Below, piece after piece: positions 1 to 7,845 of a stretch of DNA of 64,000 nt. The position numbers and the translations under genes were made by a program. Position 1 is the first letter of the stretch. Each line of letters opens with the position of its first letter. A model generated the notes under the pieces. It made no database searches and was not told the origin of the DNA. It was given only the letters and a program-made list of their open reading frames with translations. Source of the DNA: Novosphingobium beihaiense (GTDB taxonomy: Bacteria > Pseudomonadota > Alphaproteobacteria > Sphingomonadales > Sphingomonadaceae). The stretch spans positions 1-64,000 of the forward strand of contig NZ_JALHLG010000011.1 of assembly GCF_022832375.1 (NCBI RefSeq). Reading direction: 5' to 3'.

Positions 1-2
1 AT

Positions 3-206
3 GTCAAAGCCACACGGCTAACCACCGCTTCATTTGTGCAACAAAACCTGGCCACGGCCCAAATCTACACACAGGTAAGCGATAGCAGTCTGCAATCCAC
101 CCTTGCTAACGCCAACACGCTGGAACGGGCGGCAACGCCGTGCCCGGAAGATCCGCCGCGCTTGCGGGCGGGATCGCTACGGAATTGCTCACTTTTCAAG
201 ACCTAG
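3..206 (+). pseudogene. Tyrosine recombinase (phage-type integrase) C-terminal remnant
   Basis: An open frame enters from the left edge and stops at 204-206. It contains LATAQIYTQVSDSSLQ, which matches the end of tyrosine recombinases where a LGHxxLxTTQIYTxV segment carries the nucleophilic Tyr. The LGH part of the motif is replaced by VQQ and the residues after it are not family-like, so this looks like a decayed tail. It marks the left side of the RiPP island. The identification rests on one motif, so confidence is moderate. Positions 207-336 hold no gene. Confidence 0.45.
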
Positions 207-336
207 AGGCGGCTGATAGCCAGAAATTATCATTCAATAATAATGAAATGAGGTGCCCGCCAACAGCGTGACTGATCCGGGTAAGGCCGCGTTCCCCACC
301 GGCGAGGCGACGGTCGGCCATCTGTCTGAAGGCAAA

Positions 337-1113
337 TCAGAACATCCGATTAGCTCTGGAGAGGACATCGAGGGTCGGCTCGTCAGGCCATTGCTCCTCC
401 CACAGAGAGGCCGGTGCCGTACGCAGAATCTCGAAGTATCGGCGTGCTGGCATTGGCTGGTACCAGCGCAGGTATTCCGCGGGAACCTCGTTGATCCGGA
501 ACCGGTAGAGGGTTTTGTCGATGTTCTCCATAGCCCGTCGGAGACAGGCCGCGTCTGGGGTGAGCCCCGCATGCCGGGCGACCTTATCCACGAAAGCGAC
601 CGGGTCTTCCAGATGCTCGTGATAGCCAACAAAACGGATGCGCTGGATCAATTCGGGATGGTTCTCACGGACGAAGCGCACGACCTTGCCAAGGCCGAAG
701 GTCCAGTTGCGCAGCGAGTGGGTGATCGCCAGGAAGTGCTCCTGCGTGCCCGCCTGTTCGCGAGAGAATGCTGCATTGGCCGACAACGCCTGTTCCAGCG
801 GATGGCGGTAGGTGATGAAGATCGCCGGTCGCACCTCGGAGAACCAAGCCCACTGCTCGCCTCCCCCCTCGAAGGTGGAAAACCACAGCACCTTTACCAC
901 CGCATCGGCGAGCTCCTCGCGATACTTCTCTCGTCGCTCGAAGGTCAGACCATGATCGCGGATTTCCGGGATGTCCCAGAAACCCAGCGGGTTCAACGCC
1001 TGACGACAGTTGCTGTTGAAGCCGCCTAGCACGGGCTTGCCAAGGAGGCGCAGGGTCTGGGCCAGCAGCGAGGAACCCGAACGTGGCTGGAACAGGATGA
1101 GGGACAGAGTCAT
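337..1113 (-). CDS. Sulfotransferase-like protein, distal gene of RiPP locus
   Basis: A 258-residue protein with a PAPS-dependent sulfotransferase signature at the extreme N-terminus. The 5'-phosphosulfate loop is PRSGSSLL at residues 10-17, and a 3'-phosphate-type segment YRHPLEQALS lies near 102-111. These proteins move sulfuryl groups from PAPS to hydroxyl or amine acceptors. The start at 1113 is chosen because the family loop normally begins about ten residues in; a start at 1131 adds six residues. It is the last gene of a minus-strand run that includes a precursor peptide and a cyclase-like enzyme, so tailoring of the peptide is a reasonable guess. It differs clearly from the neighbouring sulfotransferase and is not a recent duplicate. 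The substrate is unknown. Confidence 0.75.
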   Translation of the reverse strand: MTLSLILFQPRSGSSLLAQTLRLLGKPVLGGFNSNCRQALNPLGFWDIPEIRDHGLTFERREKYREELADAVVKVLWFSTFEGGGEQWAWFSEVRPAIFITYRHPLEQALSANAAFSREQAGTQEHFLAITHSLRNWTFGLGKVVRFVRENHPELIQRIRFVGYHEHLEDPVAFVDKVARHAGLTPDAACLRRAMENIDKTLYRFRINEVPAEYLRWYQPMPARRYFEILRTAPASLWEEQWPDEPTLDVLSRANRMF

Positions 1114-1301
1114 AGTGGGCAGCCTATACAAAGTGCGGCAGACAGGGGAAGAGCGGAACGGTCTGGCTCATCGGATCCATCGCGACACCCCGGCGGCACT
1201 ACCGGACAAGCGATCGAATAGGGCAACGGCGGAAATGATACTCGACTTTACCGTCTGACGCTCAGGCCCGATGTCTTTCGGTTCGAATAGGGGGACTGCG
1301 C

Positions 1302-2156
1302 TTACGGCAGGTAGCCGTATCGTGCCATCTCCTCGCCGTGTACCTCGACGATGCGCGCCACCTGAGGCGCCGAGAGCTCGGATCGCCAAGCCGTGGACGA
1401 CCCGCTACGAAAGAAGCGCTTTTCCCGATAGTGGCTACCCACGAACCCGTCCTGTGCCTCCTGTTGCCGCAGTCGGTCGAAACGGTGGCTGCCCAAGGCG
1501 GTCTCCACGACCGCCCCGTCATCGGGGAGGCCCAGGAAACGGGCTATCGAAGTTAATGTGTGGTGGCCGTCGTCGAGCAGATCCTCATAGCGCACGATCA
1601 TCACCTCGAGGCCACTCTCGCGCCACGAGCGCACATGCTGGCTCCAGGAGCCGAGAAAGGCCGGAAAGTTTGGGCCGTGGTGGATATCCGAGCCGACTCC
1701 TAGAGTGTTGCGTGGATCCGCCAGCTGATCGATTGCCCGATCCAAGGGCAGCCCCATAAAATCGGCGTAGGAGGGCGCCACCGATAGTGGGTTACGCACC
1801 ATGTAGAGCACCCGCTCGACGGTCGTTGGCGGAAAGAGGAGTTCGGCATCGACGGCTTCGGGATGGGCGGCGTGGGTGGTCCCGAACATGGTGCGCTCCG
1901 TGCCATCCTCGTGCAGCGCGCGCAGGGCGCGGCCTTGCAATCCCCGTTGCCATTCCTTCGGCAGGTCGACGGTCTCCATCATTAACTGCTCGTCGATCCA
2001 ATACCGATAGGAGAGGTGAATGGTGAGCGAGACGCCGTTGATGCCGACCTCGGCCCCGCCTTGGCGTAGGCTGTCGAGCAGGATGCGGGTCCAGGTGGTG
2101 CCCGACTTGGGGTAGGTTGCGATTAGGTTGATCTTCGCCACTTGCTTCGATCCCAA
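1302..2156 (-). CDS. Sulfotransferase domain protein in RiPP locus
   Basis: A 284-residue cytosolic sulfotransferase of the classic fold. The 5'-PSB loop TYPKSGTTW is at residues 14-22, the 3'-PB segment RNPLSVAPS at 121-129, and a C-terminal REKRFFRSGSSTAW region resembles the PAPS-binding RKG loop. The start is a TTG eight bases after the stop of the upstream HPr-kinase-like gene; a GTG five codons later is an alternative. Tight spacing places it in one operon with the kinase and cyclase genes, suggesting it sulfates the RiPP product or a linked metabolite. This is inferred from context only. Confidence 0.85.
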   Translation of the reverse strand: MGSKQVAKINLIATYPKSGTTWTRILLDSLRQGGAEVGINGVSLTIHLSYRYWIDEQLMMETVDLPKEWQRGLQGRALRALHEDGTERTMFGTTHAAHPEAVDAELLFPPTTVERVLYMVRNPLSVAPSYADFMGLPLDRAIDQLADPRNTLGVGSDIHHGPNFPAFLGSWSQHVRSWRESGLEVMIVRYEDLLDDGHHTLTSIARFLGLPDDGAVVETALGSHRFDRLRQQEAQDGFVGSHYREKRFFRSGSSTAWRSELSAPQVARIVEVHGEEMARYGYLP

Positions 2157-2164
2157 TGCTCTGC

Positions 2165-3103
2165 CTAGAGGATGCCCAACGCTTCCCAGTTTCGGTAGAG
2201 CATCCGGCAGGCATCCGGCAATCGCTCGTACCCCGAGGGGGCAGCGAAATAGTGGATCGGGACCCGCTGGCCCAGCGCCACCTGGATTGGGAAACCGGCA
2301 GGGTGGTTGCCAAGCACCCGCTGAAGCAAAGGTCTATAGGTGACCTCAGCGATCATGCCGACCTTTTTGCTACCGGACAACGGGGTAAGATCGGGGTCGG
2401 CGCGACGCTGGGGCAGCACGACGTAGAGCGCGGCGATCGGGCGCGGCCCACAACCTGGATTTAACCCGGGGTCCCAGTGCCCCCGCAACCCCTCTTCGGC
2501 GAAAAAATCGACGGCCTCTGCGTTCAACCCGAGACCGGCGACCGTTTCCGGCCAAAGGCGCAATCGCTCCGTCGTCGGCAGCGCCACCGGCCCCTGTCCC
2601 GCGTCCAAGGTGACCGGCACCACGCCGTCGGCGACCGGGGCGAAACCCTCCAACGCCAAACTTGCCGCCAAGGCCGATTTGCCAACGCCGGACGCCCCGG
2701 CGATCAATACCGCGGAGTCGCCCACGGCCACGCCGCTGGCCTGCAGCGGCAGCAGGCCCCGCTGGTGGCAAAGGGTGCCGAAGAGGGTGGAGACCAGGGC
2801 GGAGCTGGCCAGTGCCAGGTCGCGGCCGTCAGCGGCCTCGACCACGATCCGCCCCCCACCGATCAAATAGCGCGGTCCCAAGGGTGGGCGGAGCAGCACC
2901 AAGCCGTCACGTCGCCGGACCTGGAGGTGGCGGGTGCGATACTCCGCCTCCGCCAGCCCTATGGGAACCTCACCGTGTTCGACGATGACGTCAGCCTCGC
3001 TGTAGCAACCATCCTCCAGCGGCGCGAACCCGGGTAGCGGGATCGCGGAACGCCAGCGTTGCCCGGCGATCAGGTAGGTAAACATGGTGGTATGGCGGTC
3101 CAT
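2165..3103 (-). CDS. HPr-kinase-like protein 1 with altered catalytic residues
   Basis: A protein of about 312 residues related to the C-terminal kinase domain of HprK. Walker A GASGVGKS is at about residues 136-143. In HPr kinases a conserved His precedes the P-loop and an Asp-Asp pair follows it. Here the His position is Gln (LPLQASG) and the pair is Asp-Gly (VADGVVPV). In paeninodin-type lasso loci an HprK homologue phosphorylates the C-terminal Ser of the precursor; this protein may do that, have another substrate, or be a pseudokinase. The start is ambiguous (3115, 3103 or 3085). It sits between the cyclase-like gene and the sulfotransferases in the same operon. Confidence 0.75.
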   Translation of the reverse strand: MDRHTTMFTYLIAGQRWRSAIPLPGFAPLEDGCYSEADVIVEHGEVPIGLAEAEYRTRHLQVRRRDGLVLLRPPLGPRYLIGGGRIVVEAADGRDLALASSALVSTLFGTLCHQRGLLPLQASGVAVGDSAVLIAGASGVGKSALAASLALEGFAPVADGVVPVTLDAGQGPVALPTTERLRLWPETVAGLGLNAEAVDFFAEEGLRGHWDPGLNPGCGPRPIAALYVVLPQRRADPDLTPLSGSKKVGMIAEVTYRPLLQRVLGNHPAGFPIQVALGQRVPIHYFAAPSGYERLPDACRMLYRNWEALGIL

Positions 3104-3140
3104 CTTGGAAACCATCCGACGCTCAACCGGTGCCCATTGA

Positions 3141-5033
3141 TCAGCCCATCTCCTCGAGGCCTGCGATCATCCGCAGGCCGACGATCAGCACGGCCCAATC
3201 GACAATCTTCTCTCGCCGCAAATCTAACACCTCTTCGGCACGGAGGAAGGCGATCATCTCCTCGACGTCGAAAAACTCTGTCACCGCTGGTCGCTGGCCC
3301 ATCTGCTCCAGATAGGCGATGACGCTCTCCCGCTCGCGCCACACTTGGGCCCGCGTGACCTTCAGGCCATGGGGGGTACGCCCGCGGTGCAGCCGGATGT
3401 CGTCCGGAATCAATCCCTCTCCCAGCGTGCGGATCAGGCGCCGATCATAACCGTCGCGGCTAAAGTGCTCCCCAGGCAGGGAGAGGCAGAAGCGCACCAA
3501 GTCCGCGTCGAGCAGTGGGTGGCGGACATCGAGCCCACGATCCGCCGCATCCAGATACATCCCCTCCAATCCCCGAAGGTTGACCTCCCGTCGCAGGGCG
3601 TAGGCGATCGAGTCATGCACCGAACGAAACCGCGGGGAGATCGCGTGCTCGACACCGTGCGCCATCTGCCGTTCGAACACCTCGGGTGAGGCGTTGGATC
3701 CGGCGAAACGCCGTAGCGCGCGGCGCATGAAAATCGACGTGATGTCGTTCTTTGGGCGACCCCGGCGCAGACGCCGTGCCAGTTTGGGCTGGAAGATGAA
3801 CAGCAGCGTTTCGGCGGCCCGTGTCGTGGCCCGCGGACGGCCGCGAGGCAGTCGCAGCCATGCCTCGCGAACGAAGGCGAGATAACGCCGTCGGCCCACA
3901 TGCTCCGCCAGCACCTCGCCCCCCCCATGGCTCACCGCCTCGTTGCCCCCCTCGCCTGTGAGGAAGACCCGCGCGCCCTGATCGAGAAAGACGTCGTGGA
4001 GATCCGCCTTCGCCCGCCCCAGGGACCAGGGCGCCTCCAGGCGCCGGACCGAACTCCGCGTCCGATCCACCACGTCGGCGCCGACATCATCGACGAAGCG
4101 GGCGGGGGGCATGCCTAGCCCGGCCAGCATCCGGGCTACCGGCTCCCGCGGATCGGCGTCGGGGAATTGAGTCGACGCCAGTGCAGCCAACGCCCAGTCG
4201 GGATAGACCATGGCCGCCGGAGCGAAGGAGAGGCCACGCTCGCGCCCCGCCCGGGCGGCCAGCGCCGTGACCAGGGAGCTGTCGAGGCCGGCACTCACCT
4301 CGAGTCCGACGCACCCCGAGGCGGGAAGACGGCGGCGCACCGCCTGATCCACTAGCCGCCGCCCTTCCTCGGCCACCTCCCGGTCCTTAAGGCCGAAGGT
4401 GACGGTAACGTCGTCGGGGTGCCAGTAGCGCTCGATCCGTACGGTCCCGGATTGTCGATCGGCGAGCAGGCAGTGGCCCGGCGGCAGCCGCTTGCGACCG
4501 CGCAGGAAGGTGGCGCCGTCTTCAGGGGTTGACCAGAGTGTGAACTCGCGGATCGCCTCGCGATCGAGGCGGTCGTTGGCGGCACCGGCAACACTAAAGG
4601 CGGCAGGGAGGTTGGTTATCAGAACGGCGTGAGAGGTTTCTTGCCAATAGAGGGGATGAATCCCCAGCCGGTCGCCGATGGCCATGAGGCGCCGCTCCGA
4701 TGGGTCGACGATGGCCAGTGCGAGATCGCCGACACAGGCGCCGGGCAGCCGCTGCCCCAGCACGCGATAGCCGTCGGCCAGCGCGGTGAAGGGGTCGCCA
4801 TCCACAACCTGCCCGTCTAGGGTATCAAGGCGAACGTCGCCGGCCAGCAGCAGCCCCTTGTCACGCACGGCGCGACTGATGCCCGCTATACCGAAACAGC
4901 TGAGTAGGTCACCGGCGGGGGTGGCAAGAGTCTCCCGGACCGGCCACCGCTTCGCCTCCAGGCGCCGGTTCAGCGATATCGCATCGAGACCCAGCCCTTG
5001 GTCATGCTTGGACCAACAGACGAAAAAGAACAT
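3141..5033 (-). CDS. Asparagine-synthetase-like lasso cyclase (C protein)
   Basis: A 630-residue protein with an N-terminal glutaminase-like half (about 1-200) and a C-terminal asparagine-synthetase domain with the PPi loop SAGLDSS at 247-253. The N-terminus begins MFFFVCW and lacks the catalytic Cys2 of true AsnB. Loss of this Cys is typical of lasso-peptide cyclases, which adenylate an Asp/Glu side chain of the core and close an isopeptide ring. It lies directly downstream of the precursor gene, as expected. No clear ribosome site precedes the ATG at 5033, so expression may depend on coupling or the start may differ. Beta-lactam-synthetase-like or AsnB functions cannot be excluded, but context favours RiPP cyclisation. 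Confidence 0.85.
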   Translation of the reverse strand: MFFFVCWSKHDQGLGLDAISLNRRLEAKRWPVRETLATPAGDLLSCFGIAGISRAVRDKGLLLAGDVRLDTLDGQVVDGDPFTALADGYRVLGQRLPGACVGDLALAIVDPSERRLMAIGDRLGIHPLYWQETSHAVLITNLPAAFSVAGAANDRLDREAIREFTLWSTPEDGATFLRGRKRLPPGHCLLADRQSGTVRIERYWHPDDVTVTFGLKDREVAEEGRRLVDQAVRRRLPASGCVGLEVSAGLDSSLVTALAARAGRERGLSFAPAAMVYPDWALAALASTQFPDADPREPVARMLAGLGMPPARFVDDVGADVVDRTRSSVRRLEAPWSLGRAKADLHDVFLDQGARVFLTGEGGNEAVSHGGGEVLAEHVGRRRYLAFVREAWLRLPRGRPRATTRAAETLLFIFQPKLARRLRRGRPKNDITSIFMRRALRRFAGSNASPEVFERQMAHGVEHAISPRFRSVHDSIAYALRREVNLRGLEGMYLDAADRGLDVRHPLLDADLVRFCLSLPGEHFSRDGYDRRLIRTLGEGLIPDDIRLHRGRTPHGLKVTRAQVWRERESVIAYLEQMGQRPAVTEFFDVEEMIAFLRAEEVLDLRREKIVDWAVLIVGLRMIAGLEEMG

Positions 5034-5091
5034 TGAGTGTACCGTAGTGGTGGCATCTCGACCAGAATCCCGAAGACACCGGATGAACCGA

Positions 5092-5304
5092 CCTAGGACA
5101 AGGACCTGCGAAACATGCGCGAATTACCTGCCCCCAAAGGTGGAGGGCCTGAGCGTGTTTTCGACCGTAGGGTATAGTCAGCCGCAGCGCGGACCACTGG
5201 CCCAGGGCAAGGACCTACGAAACATGTGCGGCTTGTCCGGACCCAAAGGTAGAGGGCCCGAGCGTGTTTTCGACCGGTAGGATAGTCAGCCGCGGCGCGG
5301 ACCA
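5092..5304 (-). repeat. Tandem 105-bp duplication of precursor 3' end
   Basis: Two adjacent copies, 5092-5196 and 5201-5304, share most of their sequence. The right copy is the real 3' end of the precursor gene, from the WSAP codons through the stop to about 14 bases beyond. The left copy lacks a start codon, carries a +1 frameshift before the VENTL codons, and has a stop codon (5124-5126) at the position equal to core residue 9. It looks like a decaying partial gene duplicate. Confidence 0.8.
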
Positions 5305-5397
5305 GGAGCGACGCTCATCGGCGGTGATCGACTCGCCTTCAAGCGAGGCATCTTGAGTATTGGTGATGGCGGCGGGCTTTTGATCTTTGTCGTTCAT
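5215..5397 (-). CDS. Lasso-like RiPP precursor peptide
   Basis: A 60-residue peptide. The start at 5397 is chosen because AAGGAAAG lies at the right distance upstream; an ATG at 5415 would overlap that site. The C-terminal part of the leader is W32-S-A-P35-R-L37-T-I-L40-P-V-E-N-T45-L46, the W-x-P-x-L ... L ... T pattern of lasso RiPP leaders, with Thr at position -2. This predicts a 14-residue core GPSTFGSGQAAHVS starting at Gly47 and ending in Ser60, as in paeninodin-type peptides where the terminal Ser is phosphorylated. The core has no Asp or Glu; Gln55 occupies ring position 9, where a ring-forming acid would be expected. Cyclisation in the usual way should therefore be impossible unless the core boundary or chemistry differs. 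Confidence 0.7.
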   Translation of the reverse strand: MNDKDQKPAAITNTQDASLEGESITADERRSWSAPRLTILPVENTLGPSTFGSGQAAHVS

Positions 5398-5418
5398 GGT
5401 GGAGCTTTCCTTCAATCG

Positions 5419-5462
5419 TCGGGTTGAAACTATAGCAGCATCGGGTTGAAATTATAGTAGCA
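5419..5462 (-). repeat. Two 22-bp direct repeats in the precursor promoter
   Basis: Units 5419-5440 and 5441-5462 are identical at 20 of 22 bases. Each carries a -10-like hexamer on the minus strand (TATAGT and TATAAT). They lie just upstream of the precursor's ribosome site. Confidence 0.75.
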
Positions 5463-5478
5463 TCAATCGATGTATGAA
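5451..5478 (-). promoter_or_regulatory. Probable precursor promoter
   Basis: On the minus strand TATAAT (5451-5456) is preceded by CTAC and, 16 bases upstream, by TTCATA (5473-5478), a four-of-six match to a sigma70 -35. It would start a short leader before the precursor ATG at 5397. The repeat next to it holds a second weaker -10. Confidence 0.4.
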
Positions 5479-5550
5479 GCTCGCCCCCCAAGGCCTCGGT
5501 TCCGCGGGGCTCCCCGACGATCCGGAGGCTCATCACGTGGGGCTATGGTT

Positions 5551-6456
5551 CTACGATATATCGTCGGCCAGGGTGTCGAGCGAGGCCTCTATCCGTGCCA
5601 ACGACCAGGGGCGGGTGTAGCGGCGCAACGGCACTTTCTCGGCGACTCGTGCGCATTGGGTGAAATGGGCCTGAAAGTTGCTGCTTCGACGAACCTGCCC
5701 GGCACGGTAGGTGTTGGCGACCAGCAGCGGGATGCCGCGCGCGCCTTCCACGGGCTGGATGACGGCGGGTTCGCCGGTCTCCCCACGCTCCAGAAAATAG
5801 ATTCGCCGTAGCGGTAACGGCTGACGATGAAAGGTGTCATGGAGCTGGAGGTGGTACTTCTCGGCGCGGATCCAGTCTCGGCTCAACGCTGTCGGGTCGA
5901 GGGCGAAATGGTCGAGGGTGTCGCGCCACAACTTGATGCGGGGGAAAGCGGGATAAAAGAGTGGTTTCCCTTCTGCATCCGGCACCACCACCCCGATGTC
6001 GTCGCAGAGCAGTGGATGGCTGCGGCGATGGAGCGCCGCGGCCAACGTCGATTTGCCAGCCCCGGAGGGGCCGCAGAAGGCGACTGCGCTGCCCGCCCAC
6101 TCGATACCGCTGGCATGCAGCGGCAGTCTCCCTTGCTGGTGGAGCAGGACCCCGAAAACGGTCCCCAGCAGAAAGAGACGAACCTCCTCCGGCGATGCGC
6201 CGGGGAACGGCTGGACGAGAATTGTATGACCGCCGATGGCACGATAGCGGGCAACCCCCGGGGGCTCGAACTGGAACACGCCGTTTCCGATCTGGGTTTG
6301 GCGTATAACGTGGAGCGGGGCGTCGAGCAGGGCCGGAATCTCCGCGAGTGAGACCTCGACGTCGGTTTGGCTGGGAGGATCGGTCGCGATCAGTTCAGGG
6401 CATTCCAACTCGGAAGCGACGGTGAGGCCGTAGGCGGTATAGTGATTGATGGGCAT
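5551..6456 (-). CDS. HPr-kinase-like protein 2 (intact active-site pattern)
   Basis: A 301-residue HprK-related protein. It retains the features expected for catalysis: His before the P-loop (LPLHASGIEW, about 111-120), Walker A GPSGAGKS at 129-136, and an Asp-Asp pair in LLCDDIGVVV near 149-158. By analogy with the lasso kinases of paeninodin-like loci it could phosphorylate the C-terminal Ser60 of the precursor encoded just downstream. It is the first gene of the minus-strand run, separated from the precursor by the repeat-bearing promoter. Having two HprK paralogues in one locus, one canonical and one altered, is unusual. It is not HPr kinase itself: the N-terminal domain is unlike HprK. 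Confidence 0.8.
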   Translation of the reverse strand: MPINHYTAYGLTVASELECPELIATDPPSQTDVEVSLAEIPALLDAPLHVIRQTQIGNGVFQFEPPGVARYRAIGGHTILVQPFPGASPEEVRLFLLGTVFGVLLHQQGRLPLHASGIEWAGSAVAFCGPSGAGKSTLAAALHRRSHPLLCDDIGVVVPDAEGKPLFYPAFPRIKLWRDTLDHFALDPTALSRDWIRAEKYHLQLHDTFHRQPLPLRRIYFLERGETGEPAVIQPVEGARGIPLLVANTYRAGQVRRSSNFQAHFTQCARVAEKVPLRRYTRPWSLARIEASLDTLADDIS

Positions 6457-6698
6457 TCGAGGTAGCTAGCTGGGGCAAGATTCCAAGGGGTGTTGGTACG
6501 AGTATATACTGCATCCAGACGTGGACGTGATACCCCGCCCTTCCTATTTGCGCGGTCTTCGATGAATGAAGTCATACGGCCTTCCGCAGCACAACTGATT
6601 GTATGTGCATTGAAGGATGTCAATACGCCGCCAGCAGGCCGCCTACGGAAACCCATTTAGCTCGCGCAATACCGGGGTCCCTGGAGGGCTCTCTCCCT

Positions 6699-7619
6699 AT
6701 GGCTCAGCTCCACTTCAAGACGGGTGATATTTTCGGGAATGATGATACCCTAGGCAATTCCGCTATCGCCGACGTGGGGAGTGAAATGAACCGGGGTAAA
6801 ATGGTTCGCGATGAACTGATTGCCGTGCTGGGCGATTCGATGGCCTTGCGGGAAATAGCTGGATACACGCTGGCCGACATCCTGGCTGCGGCGGTGGAAG
6901 CGGGAAAAATCGAGTGGACCTCCGAGGGGCGGCTGGGACTTCCGACAGGGGGTGAGCAAGATGGAACGGCGGAAATCAACAGTCTTGGCGCTGAGAATCC
7001 TAGGCACCACTATTATCCGTGTTCATTCTTGAACTTGTTCCTTTTCAGGGAGGTCTATCGACAATCGCTCATCCCCTTCGGTTGCCGAAATTGTTACAAG
7101 GTGAAAGTAGAGGCTAGTTGTGTGGCCGAGCTGGCGGCGATCCGCGAGATCGCTCCGGCCATGCCGTGTCCATCCAAATGTGCCTGTACCTTGAACTATC
7201 CCTACAGCGTCGGGGTCTGGAGCGCGTTCTTCTATGTTGATGGCCTGGCGATGGCTTTTGATGTTCATCGGCGGCTACAGGCCGCCATTGCCGATCATCC
7301 ACGGCTCGCCAATGCCGAGCTGGACGTGAGTGTCAAACGGGGATGCAGCCTGTACGAGGCGCGGCTCGGTCCTTCGGACCGATGGGTGATCGATGAAACC
7401 CTGGAGCCGCTGGAGCGGCGGCTCCACTCCCTTTTCGAACCGCCGCGAGAGCACGAAGGGGACAACCTGGCGACCTTCATGGGATGGATTGTATCAGCCC
7501 ACTCCATCGGTGACGAAAGTTATCTGGAGTTGACCCGTGGCAAGCCCATACGACCGCCGACGGTCGACTACCTGAAAGTGGAATCTCGACTAGGGCGAGT
7601 GCCGACGAACCTGGAATGA
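6699..7619 (+). CDS. Unrecognised Cys-rich protein of RiPP locus
   Basis: A 306-residue protein that I do not recognise. The ATG at 6699 is preceded by GGAGGG, which fixes the start better than the upstream ATG at 6603. The N-terminal 100 residues are unremarkable. The middle holds a cluster of cysteines: PCSFLNLF, FGCRNCYKVKV, then PCPSKCAC, followed by a predicted alpha/beta stretch, and a later KRGCSLYEARLGPSDRW. The spacing suggests a metal site or redox thiols. No transglutaminase-type Cys-His-Asp arrangement could be assigned, so it is not called a B2 peptidase. It is transcribed away from the HPr-kinase-like gene and toward the PqqD-like gene, so a role in the same pathway is likely but undefined. 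Confidence 0.6.
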   Translation: MAQLHFKTGDIFGNDDTLGNSAIADVGSEMNRGKMVRDELIAVLGDSMALREIAGYTLADILAAAVEAGKIEWTSEGRLGLPTGGEQDGTAEINSLGAENPRHHYYPCSFLNLFLFREVYRQSLIPFGCRNCYKVKVEASCVAELAAIREIAPAMPCPSKCACTLNYPYSVGVWSAFFYVDGLAMAFDVHRRLQAAIADHPRLANAELDVSVKRGCSLYEARLGPSDRWVIDETLEPLERRLHSLFEPPREHEGDNLATFMGWIVSAHSIGDESYLELTRGKPIRPPTVDYLKVESRLGRVPTNLE

Positions 7620-7845
7620 TCCACTGAAGCGGCCTTTTGCTGTTCGGCTTGTGGGTTGCGCTGGATGTCGCAGGCAGGTGAATGGCGGAGCCTCGCCAGA
7701 CGGCGGCGCGGGTGTGTGAGGGCCGGACATGATCTGCGCGAAACGAATGGGGAGAACCCCATTGTTCCATCAAAGTAGGTGAAGGATAAGCCGGATTGGG
7801 ATAAGCTGCGGGGCAGTTATATACCGTCTAGGGAAGGGAATACCG

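Noticed and set aside
5092..5196. Second RiPP precursor gene
   Set aside because: The copy has no start codon, a frameshift and an early stop, so it is described as a partial duplication instead.
5092..5462. CRISPR array
   Set aside because: The two repeat pairs here have no spacers of regular length and only two units each. No array was seen anywhere in the window.
6699..7619. Lasso B2 transglutaminase-like peptidase
   Set aside because: No Cys-His-Asp arrangement with the family spacing could be placed; the cysteines form C-x2-C-like groups instead.
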